DNA of 64,000 nt from Leifsonia aquatica (GCF_014190775.1 NZ_JACHVP010000001.1:186001-250000), one strand, 5' to 3'; positions 51,514 to 63,572 are shown, counted from the stretch's first letter. A program made the numbers and translations. Notes: generated by a model not told the origin, from the letters alone.

Positions 51514-52794
51514 GTCCCGGTGCGGCAGCCGCAGCCGCCAGCTCATCCCCTGCGACGCCTTGACGGTGCACACGATGAGCAGCATCCATCCGGCCTCGAC
51601 CAGGATCGAGCTCTCGAAGACGCTCGTGACGAGCAGCGACACGAGCACGAGCGGCGCCCAGGCGTAGACGACGCTGCGCCGGTTGGATGCCAGGAGCCAC
51701 GAGCGCACGAAGGCGAGCCCGATGAGCGCGACGAACAGCAGGAGGCCGATGATGCCGACCTGCAGGTAGACGTCGAGGTAGGCGTTGAGGCCGTCCGAAT
51801 GGTAGACGCCGGTCGCGGCCTGGATGGCCGTGAACGGGTAGAGGTCGGTGGGCCACGCCCCGGCCCAGCCCCAGCCCACGCTCTGCTGCACCGGGATCAG
51901 CTCCCAGATCTGGATCCAGAGCTGGTAGCGCACCTGGAAGTCCGCGCGGGCGTTGAGGAGGTCGATGACCCGGGTGCGGTAGATGTACGCGGCCACCAGC
52001 GCCGCGACCGTGAGGATCGCGAGCCCCCACTGCACGAAGGTCCTCTGGTGCACCGGGACCTTGCGCATCAGGTAGAGCGCGAGCGTCGCGAGCCCGACGA
52101 CCAGGGAGACCGCCGCGATGACGGGGGAGTGGGCGAGCAGGATGCAGAGCACCGCGAGGGTGATCGAGAAGGCTGCCCGCGGCGGGCGCACCGAGCGCGT
52201 GCGCAGCTCGACGAGGAACGTGACGAACGCGATGAGCGCGACGATGCTCAGCTGGTTGCGCGAGCCGAACAGACCCTGGATCGGGCCGCCGGAGGCGATG
52301 TTGCCCTGGATGCCGAGGAAGGTGATCGGAAGGTCGAGCAGCAGGCCGCTCAGCACCTCCAACGCGAGCGAGACGGTCAACAGGAAGCGCAGGGCGTCGC
52401 CGACCACCCGCACGATCTGGATGGCGTCCCGCACGAGCGCGATGTAGACCGCCAGGAAGGCGAAGAGCAGCTGGTAGATGACCCCGGCCAGCGTCGCCCA
52501 CTGGTACTGGCTCCACAGCAGCGACAGGGCGCACCAGCCGACGAAGAGCAGGGCCGACACCGGGAGGAGCCCGTGCCACTCGATCAGGCGCCACTGCGCC
52601 GCGAACGAGAGCGCGGCGAGCACCGCGAGCACCGCGAGGGCGCCGATGAGTCCGGGCCAGCCGATCAGCGCACGGATGGCGTGGGTCGAGAAGGCGACGC
52701 CGACGGCCAGCAGGGCGAGCGCGGAGTTGAAGCGCGCCGAACCCAGGAACTCGGTCACCGCGGCGGGGACCCGGGGGGTGCGCGGTTCGGCCAT
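51499..52794 (-). CDS. O-antigen ligase/polymerase (Wzy/WaaL)-like membrane protein
   Basis: A 431-residue protein with about twelve membrane helices. The large outer loop near the C-terminus has SVGWGWAGAWP (~300-310) and SDGLNAYLDVYLQVGIIGLLLF (~329-350), the conserved Wzy_C-type loop; GSRNQLSIVALIAF (~175-188) lies earlier. Such proteins polymerise lipid-linked repeat units or ligate the chain to an acceptor. It is a paralogue of the protein encoded just upstream. TAGGAT 7 nt before the ATG shares its TAG with the upstream stop codon. Confidence 0.85.
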   Translation of the reverse strand: MAEPRTPRVPAAVTEFLGSARFNSALALLAVGVAFSTHAIRALIGWPGLIGALAVLAVLAALSFAAQWRLIEWHGLLPVSALLFVGWCALSLLWSQYQWATLAGVIYQLLFAFLAVYIALVRDAIQIVRVVGDALRFLLTVSLALEVLSGLLLDLPITFLGIQGNIASGGPIQGLFGSRNQLSIVALIAFVTFLVELRTRSVRPPRAAFSITLAVLCILLAHSPVIAAVSLVVGLATLALYLMRKVPVHQRTFVQWGLAILTVAALVAAYIYRTRVIDLLNARADFQVRYQLWIQIWELIPVQQSVGWGWAGAWPTDLYPFTAIQAATGVYHSDGLNAYLDVYLQVGIIGLLLFVALIGLAFVRSWLLASNRRSVVYAWAPLVLVSLLVTSVFESSILVEAGWMLLIVCTVKASQGMSWRLRLPHRDSRRL

Positions 52795-52801
52795 ACCAGG
52801 A

Positions 52802-52807
52802 ATCCTA
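52802..52807 (-). promoter_or_regulatory. -10-like box overlapping a stop codon before the second polymerase gene
   Basis: Minus-strand TAGGAT includes the TAG stop of the upstream paralogue and stands 7 nt before ATG 52794. Confidence 0.35.
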
Positions 52808-54136
52808 CGGGGCGGCTTGTTTCGTCTTCACCGCGAGCACCACGAGGAGCGTCCATCCCGCTTCGATCAGGATGCGGCTCTCCGCGAGCGACTGGGCGAG
52901 CAGGGCGGCCAGGAGGAGCAGGGGCAGCAGCGCGTACGCGGTGTAGGGGAGACGGTCGGCGACGTCGACCCGCGGCCGGTCGACGGCGAAGAACCACGAC
53001 CTCCAGAGCGTGCTGATGATCAGGAGGGCGAAGACCACGAGCCCGACGATCCCGAGCTGGAGCCAGACGTCCAGCCACGCGTTGTGGGCCTGCAGGTAGA
53101 CGACGCCGTTGCGCTCGGCCAGGTCGTGGAACGGCGACACCCAGGGCGCCCAGTAGCTGACCCAGCCCCAGCCGAACGCGGGGCGCTGCTGCGCCAGCCC
53201 GATCACCTTGTCCCAGATGTCGAGGCGGCCCGTGAGGTCCTCGCTCTTGCCGAGCAGCGCCGGGATGCGGGAGGCGAAGACGGAGACGAGGACGACGACC
53301 GCGACGACCGCGACGGCGGCCGTCAGGTAGACGGGGCGGCGCCGATCGGGCCCCGCCCGGCGCGTCCAGAGGGCGAAGCCGAGGACGACGGCGGTGACCA
53401 GCGTCGCGACGATCACGGTCGACGAGCGGGTGAGGGCGAGTGTCAGCGCGGCCACGACGAGCCACGCGATCACCACGCCCCGCCGGGGTGCCCGGTCGGC
53501 CAGCTGGATGCCGAACACGATCAGCGCGAGGAGCGCGACCATCGCGAGGAGGTTGCTGTTGCCGAGGATGCCCTGGATCGGGCCGCCGTGGAACAGCAGG
53601 TCGCGGCTCCAGTAGAACGCGGACGGCAGCTTGCCCGCGGGGACGGGCTGGATCGGCGTGAGCGGCAGGACAGGGTGACGCACGAAGACCGCGACCACCA
53701 GTTCGAAGACCAGCGACAGGCCGAGCACCCACTTGAACGCGTTGCTGAGCGCAGCGACCAGCCCCTGCCAGCTGAGGCACAGCGCCAGGAACACCGCCCC
53801 GGCCGTCGTCGCGAGCTGGGCGAGAACGCCGAGGGCGCTCGCGCCGGGATAGGCCGACCAGGCGATCGACACCACGGCGAGCAGCAGGAAGAGCACGAGC
53901 GTTTTGGGCGCCTTGCGCCACCGGAACGCCGGCCGGAGCCGCACCAGGAACACCACGCTGCCGGCCGCCAGCAGAGCGGCGAGCACGAAGTACCCGGGCC
54001 AGCTGATCAGATTGCGCCAGAAATCGCCGGCGAAGAGCGTGAAGAGCAGCAGCGAGGCGAAGACGGAGGCCGCCGTCCCCGTGGTCGCCCGGGCGGCGCG
54101 GACGCGCGCATCGAGCGGCGGGGAAGCGGGGGTCAT
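52805..54136 (-). CDS. O-antigen ligase/polymerase (Wzy/WaaL)-like membrane protein
   Basis: A 443-residue protein with about twelve helices. Motifs match its downstream neighbour: ILGNSNLLAMVALL (~193-206), FGWGWVSYWAPW (~322-333) and AHNAWLDVWLQLGIVGLVVF (~356-375), the classical WaaL/Wzy loop with H-N. The pair probably arose by tandem duplication and may serve two different polymers or steps (polymerisation and ligation). ATG 54136 is 6 nt after TATCCT, a leaderless start; GTG 54172 upstream is the alternative. Confidence 0.87.
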   Translation of the reverse strand: MTPASPPLDARVRAARATTGTAASVFASLLLFTLFAGDFWRNLISWPGYFVLAALLAAGSVVFLVRLRPAFRWRKAPKTLVLFLLLAVVSIAWSAYPGASALGVLAQLATTAGAVFLALCLSWQGLVAALSNAFKWVLGLSLVFELVVAVFVRHPVLPLTPIQPVPAGKLPSAFYWSRDLLFHGGPIQGILGNSNLLAMVALLALIVFGIQLADRAPRRGVVIAWLVVAALTLALTRSSTVIVATLVTAVVLGFALWTRRAGPDRRRPVYLTAAVAVVAVVVLVSVFASRIPALLGKSEDLTGRLDIWDKVIGLAQQRPAFGWGWVSYWAPWVSPFHDLAERNGVVYLQAHNAWLDVWLQLGIVGLVVFALLIISTLWRSWFFAVDRPRVDVADRLPYTAYALLPLLLLAALLAQSLAESRILIEAGWTLLVVLAVKTKQAAP

Positions 54137-54142
54137 CCGGGC

Positions 54143-54148
54143 AGGATA
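54143..54148 (-). promoter_or_regulatory. -10 box for the polymerase pair (leaderless type)
   Basis: Minus-strand TATCCT lies 6 nt before ATG 54136 and fixes this start over GTG 54172. Confidence 0.45.
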
Positions 54149-54168
54149 GCCGACGCGGGGGCGCACGT

Positions 54169-55326
54169 TCACCGGTTGGGCGTCGCCACGAAGAGCGTGC
54201 CGTCGCCGGTGACCGTGAGCGTCCCCTCGTCGGCGGTCACCACTGCGGCTTCGCCTCTGGTCAGCCGCAGCGATCCGCTCGCCCCGGTCAGCTCCACCTC
54301 ACCCGCCGTGCAGAGGGCGATCGCGGTGCCCGGCAGCTCGACGGGCGCCGATGCGACCCCGCCGCCGACGACCACGTGGTCGAGTGCGAAGTCGGGGACG
54401 TCGGGCCGGAAGACCTCGACGCCCGCCGCGGGATGCTCCGGCGCCAGTGGCGTCGCCACGATCGGCGAGAAGTCGAGCACCCGCACGAGTTCGGCGACAT
54501 CGATCCGCTTCGGCGTGAGGCCGCCGCGGAGCACATTGTCGGACGCCGCCATGAGCTCGATCCCGAGACCGTCGAGGTAGGCGTGGATATTGCCGGCGGG
54601 CAGGTAGAGCACTTCTCCCGGCCGCAGCGTCGCCCGGTTGAGGAGCAGCGCGAGGACGATGCCGGGGTCGCCGGGGAAGGCAGCGGACAGCATCCGCACC
54701 GTGTCGGCGTCGCGGTCGTCGCGGCTCTCCGACGCGGTGACCACGGCCTCCACCAGCTCCGCCACGGCCGAGTCGCCTCCGAGCAGCCACTCGGTCGCGC
54801 GGCGCAGCACGTCGCCCGGCTCGCCCTGGAGGGTGTCGGCGAACGCGGCGATGCGCGGATCGCCCGAGCTGGTCGCGAGCTCCTCGAACACCGCGCGGCT
54901 GACGGCCGGATCGCGGAATCCGCAGAGCGCCTCGAACGGATCGGAGAGCGCGAAGATCAGTTCGGGCTTGTGGAACGGGTCCTTGTAGTTGCGCTCGGGG
55001 GAGTCGGCGGCGAGGCCGGCGGCGTTCTCGCGTTCGAAGCCCTCCCTGGCCTGCTCGGACGAGGGATGCGCCTGCAGCGACAGCGGTCCGGCCGCCGCGA
55101 GCACCTTGAGCAGGTAGGGCAGGTGGGCCGTCTCCGGCCACGCCGCGAGGTCCTCGGCACCCGCGGTCTGCGTTGGGTCGAGGATGCGCGCGGGGGAACC
55201 GGCGTGAGCGCCCAGCCAGAGCTCGGCCTCCGGCTCGCCGCTCGGAGTGGTGCCCAGCAGTCCGGCGATCGCGGTGCGCGATCCCCAGGCGTAGTCCCGC
55301 GGCGTGTTGCCGATGCGCACAAACAT
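54169..55326 (-). CDS. manA: Mannose-6-phosphate isomerase, class I
   Basis: A 385-residue zinc cupin enzyme that interconverts fructose-6-P and mannose-6-P, feeding GDP-mannose with ManB. The start VRIGNTPRDYAWGS (~3-16), LQAHPSSEQA (~94-103, zinc ligands Gln and His), HKPELIFAL (~128-136, Glu ligand) and PAGNIHAYLDGLGIELMAASDNVLRGG (two parts, His ligand ~247) are intact. GAAGGGA 9 nt before the ATG is the ribosome site. manB lies about 8 kb downstream on the other strand, an arrangement reminiscent of the mycobacterial manA/manB region. Confidence 0.95.
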   Translation of the reverse strand: MFVRIGNTPRDYAWGSRTAIAGLLGTTPSGEPEAELWLGAHAGSPARILDPTQTAGAEDLAAWPETAHLPYLLKVLAAAGPLSLQAHPSSEQAREGFERENAAGLAADSPERNYKDPFHKPELIFALSDPFEALCGFRDPAVSRAVFEELATSSGDPRIAAFADTLQGEPGDVLRRATEWLLGGDSAVAELVEAVVTASESRDDRDADTVRMLSAAFPGDPGIVLALLLNRATLRPGEVLYLPAGNIHAYLDGLGIELMAASDNVLRGGLTPKRIDVAELVRVLDFSPIVATPLAPEHPAAGVEVFRPDVPDFALDHVVVGGGVASAPVELPGTAIALCTAGEVELTGASGSLRLTRGEAAVVTADEGTLTVTGDGTLFVATPNR

Positions 55327-55451
55327 CCGTCGTGTTCCCTTCGATCCGGTTAGATCAAACTACCAACCGCTTTGTGAAGCCCGCCGACCGTCCCTAGGCT
55401 GGCGCTGGCCGCGCTGCGGCCCGCAGATCCCCTGGACGCACTGGAGCAGAC

Positions 55452-56630
55452 ATGGCCTTCGAGAAACTCGCGAGCGACTTCTACGGCTTCGAGGACCTCC
55501 TCGGTGAGCGCGAGAAGGAGTTCCTCACGAACCTCCGCTCGGAGCTCGAGACGAAGATCAAGCCGATCGTCAACGAGTACTGGGAGCGCGCCGAGTTCCC
55601 GCACCAGATCGTGGAGGTGCTGCACGGCACCGGGACGATCGGCCTCGGCTTCCCGCAGACCGCGGCGTTCGAGAACTCGGCCGTGTTCCGCGGCTGGGTC
55701 GCCCTCGAGCTGGCGCGCGTGGATGCGTCCGTCAGCACCTACGTCGGCGTGCAGAACGGCCTGGCGCTCGGCGCCGTCGGTGTCTGCGGTTCCGACGAGC
55801 AGCGCGCCGAGTGGCTGCCCAAGCTCGCGAGCGGCGAGGTCATCGGCGCCTTCGGTCTGACGGAGCCGACCTCCGGCTCCGACTCCGCCCAGGGACTCCA
55901 GACCGTCGCCACCCGCGACGGCGACAACTGGGTCCTCAACGGTTCGAAGCGCTGGATCGGCAACGCGACCTTCAGCGACATCACGATCATCTGGGCCAAG
56001 AGCGCCGAGGACGGTCAGGTCAAGGGCTTCATCGTGCCGACCTCCACCCCCGGCTACACGGCGACGAAGATCGAGGGCAAGCAGTCGCTGCGCATGGTGC
56101 AGAACGCCGACATCACCCTCGAGAACGTGGTCGTCCCCGAGTCGTTGCGCCTGCAGAACGCCAACAGTTTCCGGGACACGGCCGCCGTGCTGCGCCTGAC
56201 CCGCGCCGAGGTCGCGTGGGCCGCCGTCGGCGTCGCGATCGGTGCGTACGAGGCCGCCCTGAAGTACTCGCAGGAGCGCGTCCAGTTCGGCAAGCCGATC
56301 GCCAAGCACCAGCTCATCCAGGACCTCCTGGTGAAGTCGATCGGCAACATCACCGCCTCCATCGCGCTGTGCACCCGCGTCTCGCAGATGCTCGACGACG
56401 GGCAGCAGCGCGACGAGCACTCGGCGCTCGCCAAGGCGTTCGCCACCGCACGCATGCGCGAGACCGTCGCGTGGTGCCGCGAGATCCTCGGCGGCAACGG
56501 CATCGTGATCGAGTACGACGTCGCCCGCTTCTTCGCGGACGCGGAGGCGCTCTACTCGTATGAGGGCACCCGTGAGATGAACACCCTCATCGTGGGCCGC
56601 GCCATCACCGGCGAGGCGGCGTTCGTCTGA
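55452..56630 (+). CDS. Acyl-CoA dehydrogenase (glutaryl-CoA dehydrogenase-like)
   Basis: A 392-residue flavoprotein that oxidises an acyl-CoA to the enoyl-CoA. GAFGLTEPTSGSDS (~133-146) and WVLNGSKRWIGNA (~160-172) bind FAD and substrate; QFGKPIAKHQLIQ (~278-290) and GGNGI (~346-350) follow. Catalytic Glu lies in SYEGTREMNTLIVGRAITG (~370-388), the arrangement of glutaryl-CoA dehydrogenase. The physiological substrate is uncertain. It stands alone on its strand, with TAGGCT at 55394-55399 as possible -10. Confidence 0.9.
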   Translation: MAFEKLASDFYGFEDLLGEREKEFLTNLRSELETKIKPIVNEYWERAEFPHQIVEVLHGTGTIGLGFPQTAAFENSAVFRGWVALELARVDASVSTYVGVQNGLALGAVGVCGSDEQRAEWLPKLASGEVIGAFGLTEPTSGSDSAQGLQTVATRDGDNWVLNGSKRWIGNATFSDITIIWAKSAEDGQVKGFIVPTSTPGYTATKIEGKQSLRMVQNADITLENVVVPESLRLQNANSFRDTAAVLRLTRAEVAWAAVGVAIGAYEAALKYSQERVQFGKPIAKHQLIQDLLVKSIGNITASIALCTRVSQMLDDGQQRDEHSALAKAFATARMRETVAWCREILGGNGIVIEYDVARFFADAEALYSYEGTREMNTLIVGRAITGEAAFV

Positions 56631-56687
56631 TCCGCCCGCGATAGGGTTTCTCCTGCACTCGATCGGCGAGCAGAGCAGGAGGACCCC

Positions 56688-57650
56688 GTGGCGTGGTTGG
56701 TGACCGGAGGAGCAGGCTACATCGGCTCGCACGTGGTGCGGGCGTTCCGCGACGAGGGCATCGACGTCGTGGTGGTGGACGACCTCTCCAGCGGCCATGA
56801 GGACTTCGTGCCGGCGGGGATCCCCTTCTACCGCGGCACCATCCTCGACGGCGCGCTCCTCGAGCGGGTCTTCGCCGAGAACGCGATCAGCGGCGTCGTG
56901 CACGTCGCCGGGTACAAGTACGCCGGCGTCTCCGTCCAGCGGCCGCTGCACACCTACGAGCAGAACGTGACCGCGACCGCGGTGCTGCTCGCCGCGATGC
57001 AGGAGGCCGACGTCGACGCGATCGTCTTCTCCTCCTCGGCGGCGGTGTACGGCACCCCGGACGTCGACATCGTCACGGAGACCACGCCGAAGAGCCCCGA
57101 GTCGCCCTATGGCGAGTCCAAGCTCATCGGCGAGTGGCTTCTTCACGACCAGGGCGTCGCGGCAGGCCTGCGCCACACGTCGCTCCGCTACTTCAACGTG
57201 GTCGGGTCGGGCGACCCGGCGCTGCGCGACACCAGCCCGCACAACCTCTTCCCGCTCGTCTTCGACGCCCTCGTCGACGGTCGCACGCCCCGCATCAACG
57301 GCACCGACTATCCGACGCCCGACGGCACCTGTGTGCGCGACTACATCCACGTCGCCGACCTGGCCGTGTCCCACGTGGCCGCGGCCAAGCGCCTGGACGC
57401 AGGTCAGGAGATCGAGGCGGTCTACAACCTCGGCAGCGGCGACGGCGTGAGCGTCGGCGAGATCATGTCGACGGTCGCCGAGGTGACCGGGATCGCCTTC
57501 ACCCCAGAAGTGGGGCCTCGACGCGCGGGTGACCCGGCGAGGATCGTTGCGTCCGGAGAGCTCGCCGCGCGCGACCTCGACTGGAAGATGCGCCACACAC
57601 TCGACCAGATGGTGCGCAGCGCCTGGGAAGCACGCCAGGCCGCGTCCTGA
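56688..57650 (+). CDS. galE: UDP-glucose 4-epimerase
   Basis: A 320-residue GalE. GGAGYIGSHVVRAF (~6-19), VHVAGYKYAGVSVQRP (~73-88), SSSAAVYGTPDVD (~114-126) and catalytic YGESKLIGEW (~142-151) are present, with DGTCVRDYIHVADLA (~213-227). It provides UDP-galactose for wall glycans. AGGAGGA upstream of GTG 56688 is a strong ribosome site and TAGGGT (56642-56647) a likely -10. It differs from the epimerase at 42323 and matches canonical GalE at least as well. Confidence 0.92.
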   Translation: MAWLVTGGAGYIGSHVVRAFRDEGIDVVVVDDLSSGHEDFVPAGIPFYRGTILDGALLERVFAENAISGVVHVAGYKYAGVSVQRPLHTYEQNVTATAVLLAAMQEADVDAIVFSSSAAVYGTPDVDIVTETTPKSPESPYGESKLIGEWLLHDQGVAAGLRHTSLRYFNVVGSGDPALRDTSPHNLFPLVFDALVDGRTPRINGTDYPTPDGTCVRDYIHVADLAVSHVAAAKRLDAGQEIEAVYNLGSGDGVSVGEIMSTVAEVTGIAFTPEVGPRRAGDPARIVASGELAARDLDWKMRHTLDQMVRSAWEARQAAS

Positions 57651-57754
57651 GACCGCCTTCCCGGGGGTAGAACGTTCGGGCGTGTCGCTATTGTTGTCGA
57701 CCGTCGGCGCGTCGTGAAGTCTCGACCACGGCTTAAGGCTTTACGATTCGCGAC

Positions 57755-57783
57755 TTGACGGACGCGAATGACAACGGTGTAAT
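57755..57783 (+). promoter_or_regulatory. Sigma-70-type promoter of whiB
   Basis: TTGACG (57755-57760), 17-nt spacer, TGTAAT (57778-57783). This is the best canonical promoter in the window. Expected start near 57790 falls within the left arm of the hairpin that follows. Confidence 0.7.
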
Positions 57784-57814
57784 TACTGGGACACGTCTTT
57801 TGCGTGTCCCAGTA
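57784..57814 (+). repeat. Perfect hairpin at the whiB transcription start
   Basis: TACTGGGACACG (57784-57795) pairs with CGTGTCCCAGTA (57803-57814) around a 7-nt loop; three further pairs (one G-T) extend it. It follows the -10 box at once and ends 11 nt before the ribosome site GGGGAG. It may be an operator over +1 or a 5' stem-loop on the mRNA. No T-run, so a terminator is less likely. Confidence 0.6.
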
Positions 57815-57837
57815 GTTGATGGGGTGGGGAGACCGAT

Positions 57838-58164
57838 ATGACAGTTCCTGAATATCGTTCTGGGGTACCCGACGACTGGTTCATCGATCCGGTCCGGCTC
57901 GGAGTTCCGGGCGTCCGGTCGAATGTCGACGAGGCCGAAGACAATCCGCTGGCCTGGCAGACCGACGCGCTCTGCGCGCAGACCGACCCCGAGGCGTTCT
58001 TCCCCGAGAAGGGCGGCTCGACGCGCGACGCCAAGCGCATCTGCACCTCCTGCGAGGTGCGGTCGCAGTGTCTCGAGTACGCGCTCGCCAACGACGAGCG
58101 GTTCGGGATCTGGGGCGGTCTTTCGGAGCGCGAGCGTCGCAAGCTCCGCAAGCGCGCCGGCTGA
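57838..58164 (+). CDS. whiB: WhiB-family iron-sulfur transcription regulator (WhiB2-like)
   Basis: A 108-residue Wbl protein. Cys 46, 69, 72 and 78 (C-x22-C-x2-C-x5-C) bind a 4Fe-4S cluster; the turn GIWGGLSERERRKLRK (~90-105) and the basic C-terminus bind DNA or sigma factor. Wbl proteins control septation and stress genes in actinobacteria, usually with SigA. Position beside manB/DUF3499/DUF1025 genes and galactose/mannose genes matches whiB2 of mycobacteria, so a role in cell division is likely but inferred. It has a strong promoter, a +1 hairpin and a GGGGAG ribosome site 6 nt before ATG. Confidence 0.95.
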   Translation: MTVPEYRSGVPDDWFIDPVRLGVPGVRSNVDEAEDNPLAWQTDALCAQTDPEAFFPEKGGSTRDAKRICTSCEVRSQCLEYALANDERFGIWGGLSERERRKLRKRAG

Positions 58165-58221
58165 CCGTCGCCGAATCCACGCCGCGCCCGACGCACTACC
58201 GGAATCGGCGTGACCCCAACT

Positions 58222-58227
58222 TAGGCT
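58222..58227 (+). promoter_or_regulatory. -10 box of a leaderless promoter for the GT2 fusion gene
   Basis: TAGGCT, 7 nt, then ATG 58235. No ribosome site. Confidence 0.5.
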
Positions 58228-58234
58228 GACTCCG

Positions 58235-61634
<3,400 letters not shown>

Positions 61635-61654
<20 letters not shown>

Positions 61655-63077
61655 CAAGCGTGGACTGGCCCGCATCGGCGCCCGGGCACTCGGTGGCATC
61701 GTCGGGGCAGGCGTCGCCGTGGTGGCCATCGCCGGCGCGACCCTGCTCCCGTTGCCCGACTTCGCGATCGGCGCCCCCTCGAAGACGGTCCGGCCGGTCG
61801 CGGCCGACCAGCAGCGCGTGTGCCCCGGCCCCGTCCTAGCGCTGGCGGCGGACGCCGGCTCGGCGACGCAGGCCAGCCCGATCGGACAGGCGAGCAGCAG
61901 CTACGGCACCGACGGGCCCGACGTCCAGGTGCGCGGTCTGAAGCCCGATTCGGACGCCGATTCGAGCTCCGATGCTCCGCAGGCCCTCACTGTCTCCACA
62001 CCGCAGGGCGCCAGTACCCCGCCGCTCTTCGCCGGCGCTCAGGTTCAGACCGTGACGTCGGACGACCTCGCCGGGCTCGCCGCCGCCGCGTGCGCGGAGC
62101 CGGCCGCGGACATCTGGCTCGTCGCGGGGGCGACATCGCTCGGTCAGACGAGCCTCGTCCTGCTGGCCAACCCGACCTCCGTCGACGCGACGGTGTCGCT
62201 CAGCATCTACACCGAGACCGGCGTCGTCAGCGCGCCCGGCGCGACCGGGATCACCGTCCCGGCCGGCGGTCAGAAGGTGATCCCGCTCGCGGGCCTCGCA
62301 CCCGCCGCCGCCGCACCGGTCGTCCATGTCCAGACGACGGGCGGCGAGGTCGTCGCCACGATGCAGCAGAGCTTCGAGCAGGGCATCCAGCCCCAGGGAG
62401 TGGAGCTCACCGGCGGCACGGGCGCTCCGTCGCGTCAGCAGATCATCTCCGGGATGACGATCGTCAACCTCGCGGCCGTGACGGCCGCGGAATCCGGTGA
62501 GAACGTCGGCGTGGAGTTCCCTGCCCTCCGGATCTTCGTCCCCGGCAGCACGGACGCCGACGTCACGGTCGGCGTCGTGGGGGAGGAGGGGACCGCAGCC
62601 GGAACCTCGCACGCTCAGACGGTGAAGGCCGGCAATGTCGCGGAGATTCCCCTCGATGACCTGAAGGACGGGAGCTACACCGTCACCGTCAACTCGTCGG
62701 TGCCGGTCGTCGCGGCCGCGAGGACGACGCGCATCGGCGCGTCGAAGCGCGATTTCTCCTGGTTCGTCTCGTCCTCTCCGCTGAACGACACGCTGCTCGC
62801 GGCCGTGCCCAACGGTCCGGGCGGGGCGCTGCACTTCGCCAATGCCGGTGAGGAGGACCGCACGGTCACGATCACACCGGCCGGAGGGAAGGCCACCACT
62901 CTCGTCGTCCCGGCGGAAGGCTCGGCGCACGTCCCGGTGACCGCTACCCGGTACACGATCGACGGCGCCGAGGGTTTGCGCGCGAGTGTGAGCTTCGGGG
63001 CCGACGGAGCGAGCAGCACGTTCGCACTTGCGCCGCCCGGGCCTCTCGCCGCTCCGATCGAGGTCTACCCCCGCTGA
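61635..63077 (+). CDS. DUF5719 family membrane-anchored protein
   Basis: A 480-residue protein with one N-terminal helix (~16-40), the rest likely outside the cell. Repeated beta-sandwich-like segments carry the pattern LVLLANPTSVDATVSLSIYTETG (two parts, ~174-196), then VPAGGQKVIPL (~209-219), and again FVPGSTDADVTVGVVGEEG and FANAGEEDRTVTI. This matches DUF5719, which is usually encoded right after a giant GT2 protein in actinobacteria. Function unknown. ATG 61635 overlaps the preceding gene by 20 nt; GTG 61647 is possible. Confidence 0.85.
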
Positions 63078-63093
63078 CGGTGACCGTGCGACG

Positions 63094-63537
63094 TCAGAAG
63101 TGACGGAACCGATCCGGTGCGAGGTCCCACGGGTCCTTGCCGAGCAGCTCGGCGACGGCGCGGAAGACGCAGCCCTCGATATACATGCGCCGGTGGATGT
63201 CGTCTTCGCGGTGCAGCTTCGTCAACCGCTGGATGGGCACCCGGTAGAACACGATGCGGCGCCGGGAGTGGTCGACGCGCCAGCGGTCCACCCCGTCCGT
63301 GCCGGTGTTGCCGATCGGCGTCGCCGCGACTTCGAAGTGGACGTCCGCCAGTTCCTCCGGCCAGACGCCCTTGAGGTAGTCGGCGGTGGAGGCCACGGTC
63401 ATGTCGAAGAAGTCGATGCGGTTCTGCAGCATCGGCAGGTGCGGCCCCGTCACCGGTCCGCGGGCGCCGCGGCCGTGCCTGCTGCGCCAGCGGCTGGTGG
63501 CCGGCGGCTGGCTGCTGGTGCGGCGGTTGCGGGGCAT
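63094..63537 (-). CDS. DUF1025/zincin-like metallopeptidase family protein
   Basis: A 147-residue protein. After a basic, disordered start (~1-30) comes PHLPMLQNRIDFFDMTVAST (two parts, ~32-51) and a beta-rich part with IVFYRVPIQRLTK (~94-106). The C-terminal helix reads IHRRMYIEGCVFRAVAELLG where relatives outside the actinobacteria carry HExxH, so a zinc site is not evident and peptidase activity is doubtful. A homologue sits beside DUF3499, manB and whiB2 genes in mycobacteria. ATG 63537 is 6 nt after TAGGAT. Confidence 0.82.
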   Translation of the reverse strand: MPRNRRTSSQPPATSRWRSRHGRGARGPVTGPHLPMLQNRIDFFDMTVASTADYLKGVWPEELADVHFEVAATPIGNTGTDGVDRWRVDHSRRRIVFYRVPIQRLTKLHREDDIHRRMYIEGCVFRAVAELLGKDPWDLAPDRFRHF

Positions 63538-63543
63538 GTCGCC

Positions 63544-63549
63544 ATCCTA
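63544..63549 (-). promoter_or_regulatory. -10 box for the DUF1025 gene (leaderless type)
   Basis: Minus-strand TAGGAT, 6 nt before ATG 63537. Confidence 0.5.
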
Positions 63550-63566
63550 CGTCGCACGGGCTCGGG

Positions 63567-63572
63567 TAGTCT
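63567..63572 (+). promoter_or_regulatory. -10 box for the DUF3499-manB operon (leaderless type)
   Basis: TAGTCT, 7 nt before ATG 63580. With the opposite box 18 bp away it forms a compact divergent promoter pair. Confidence 0.5.
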
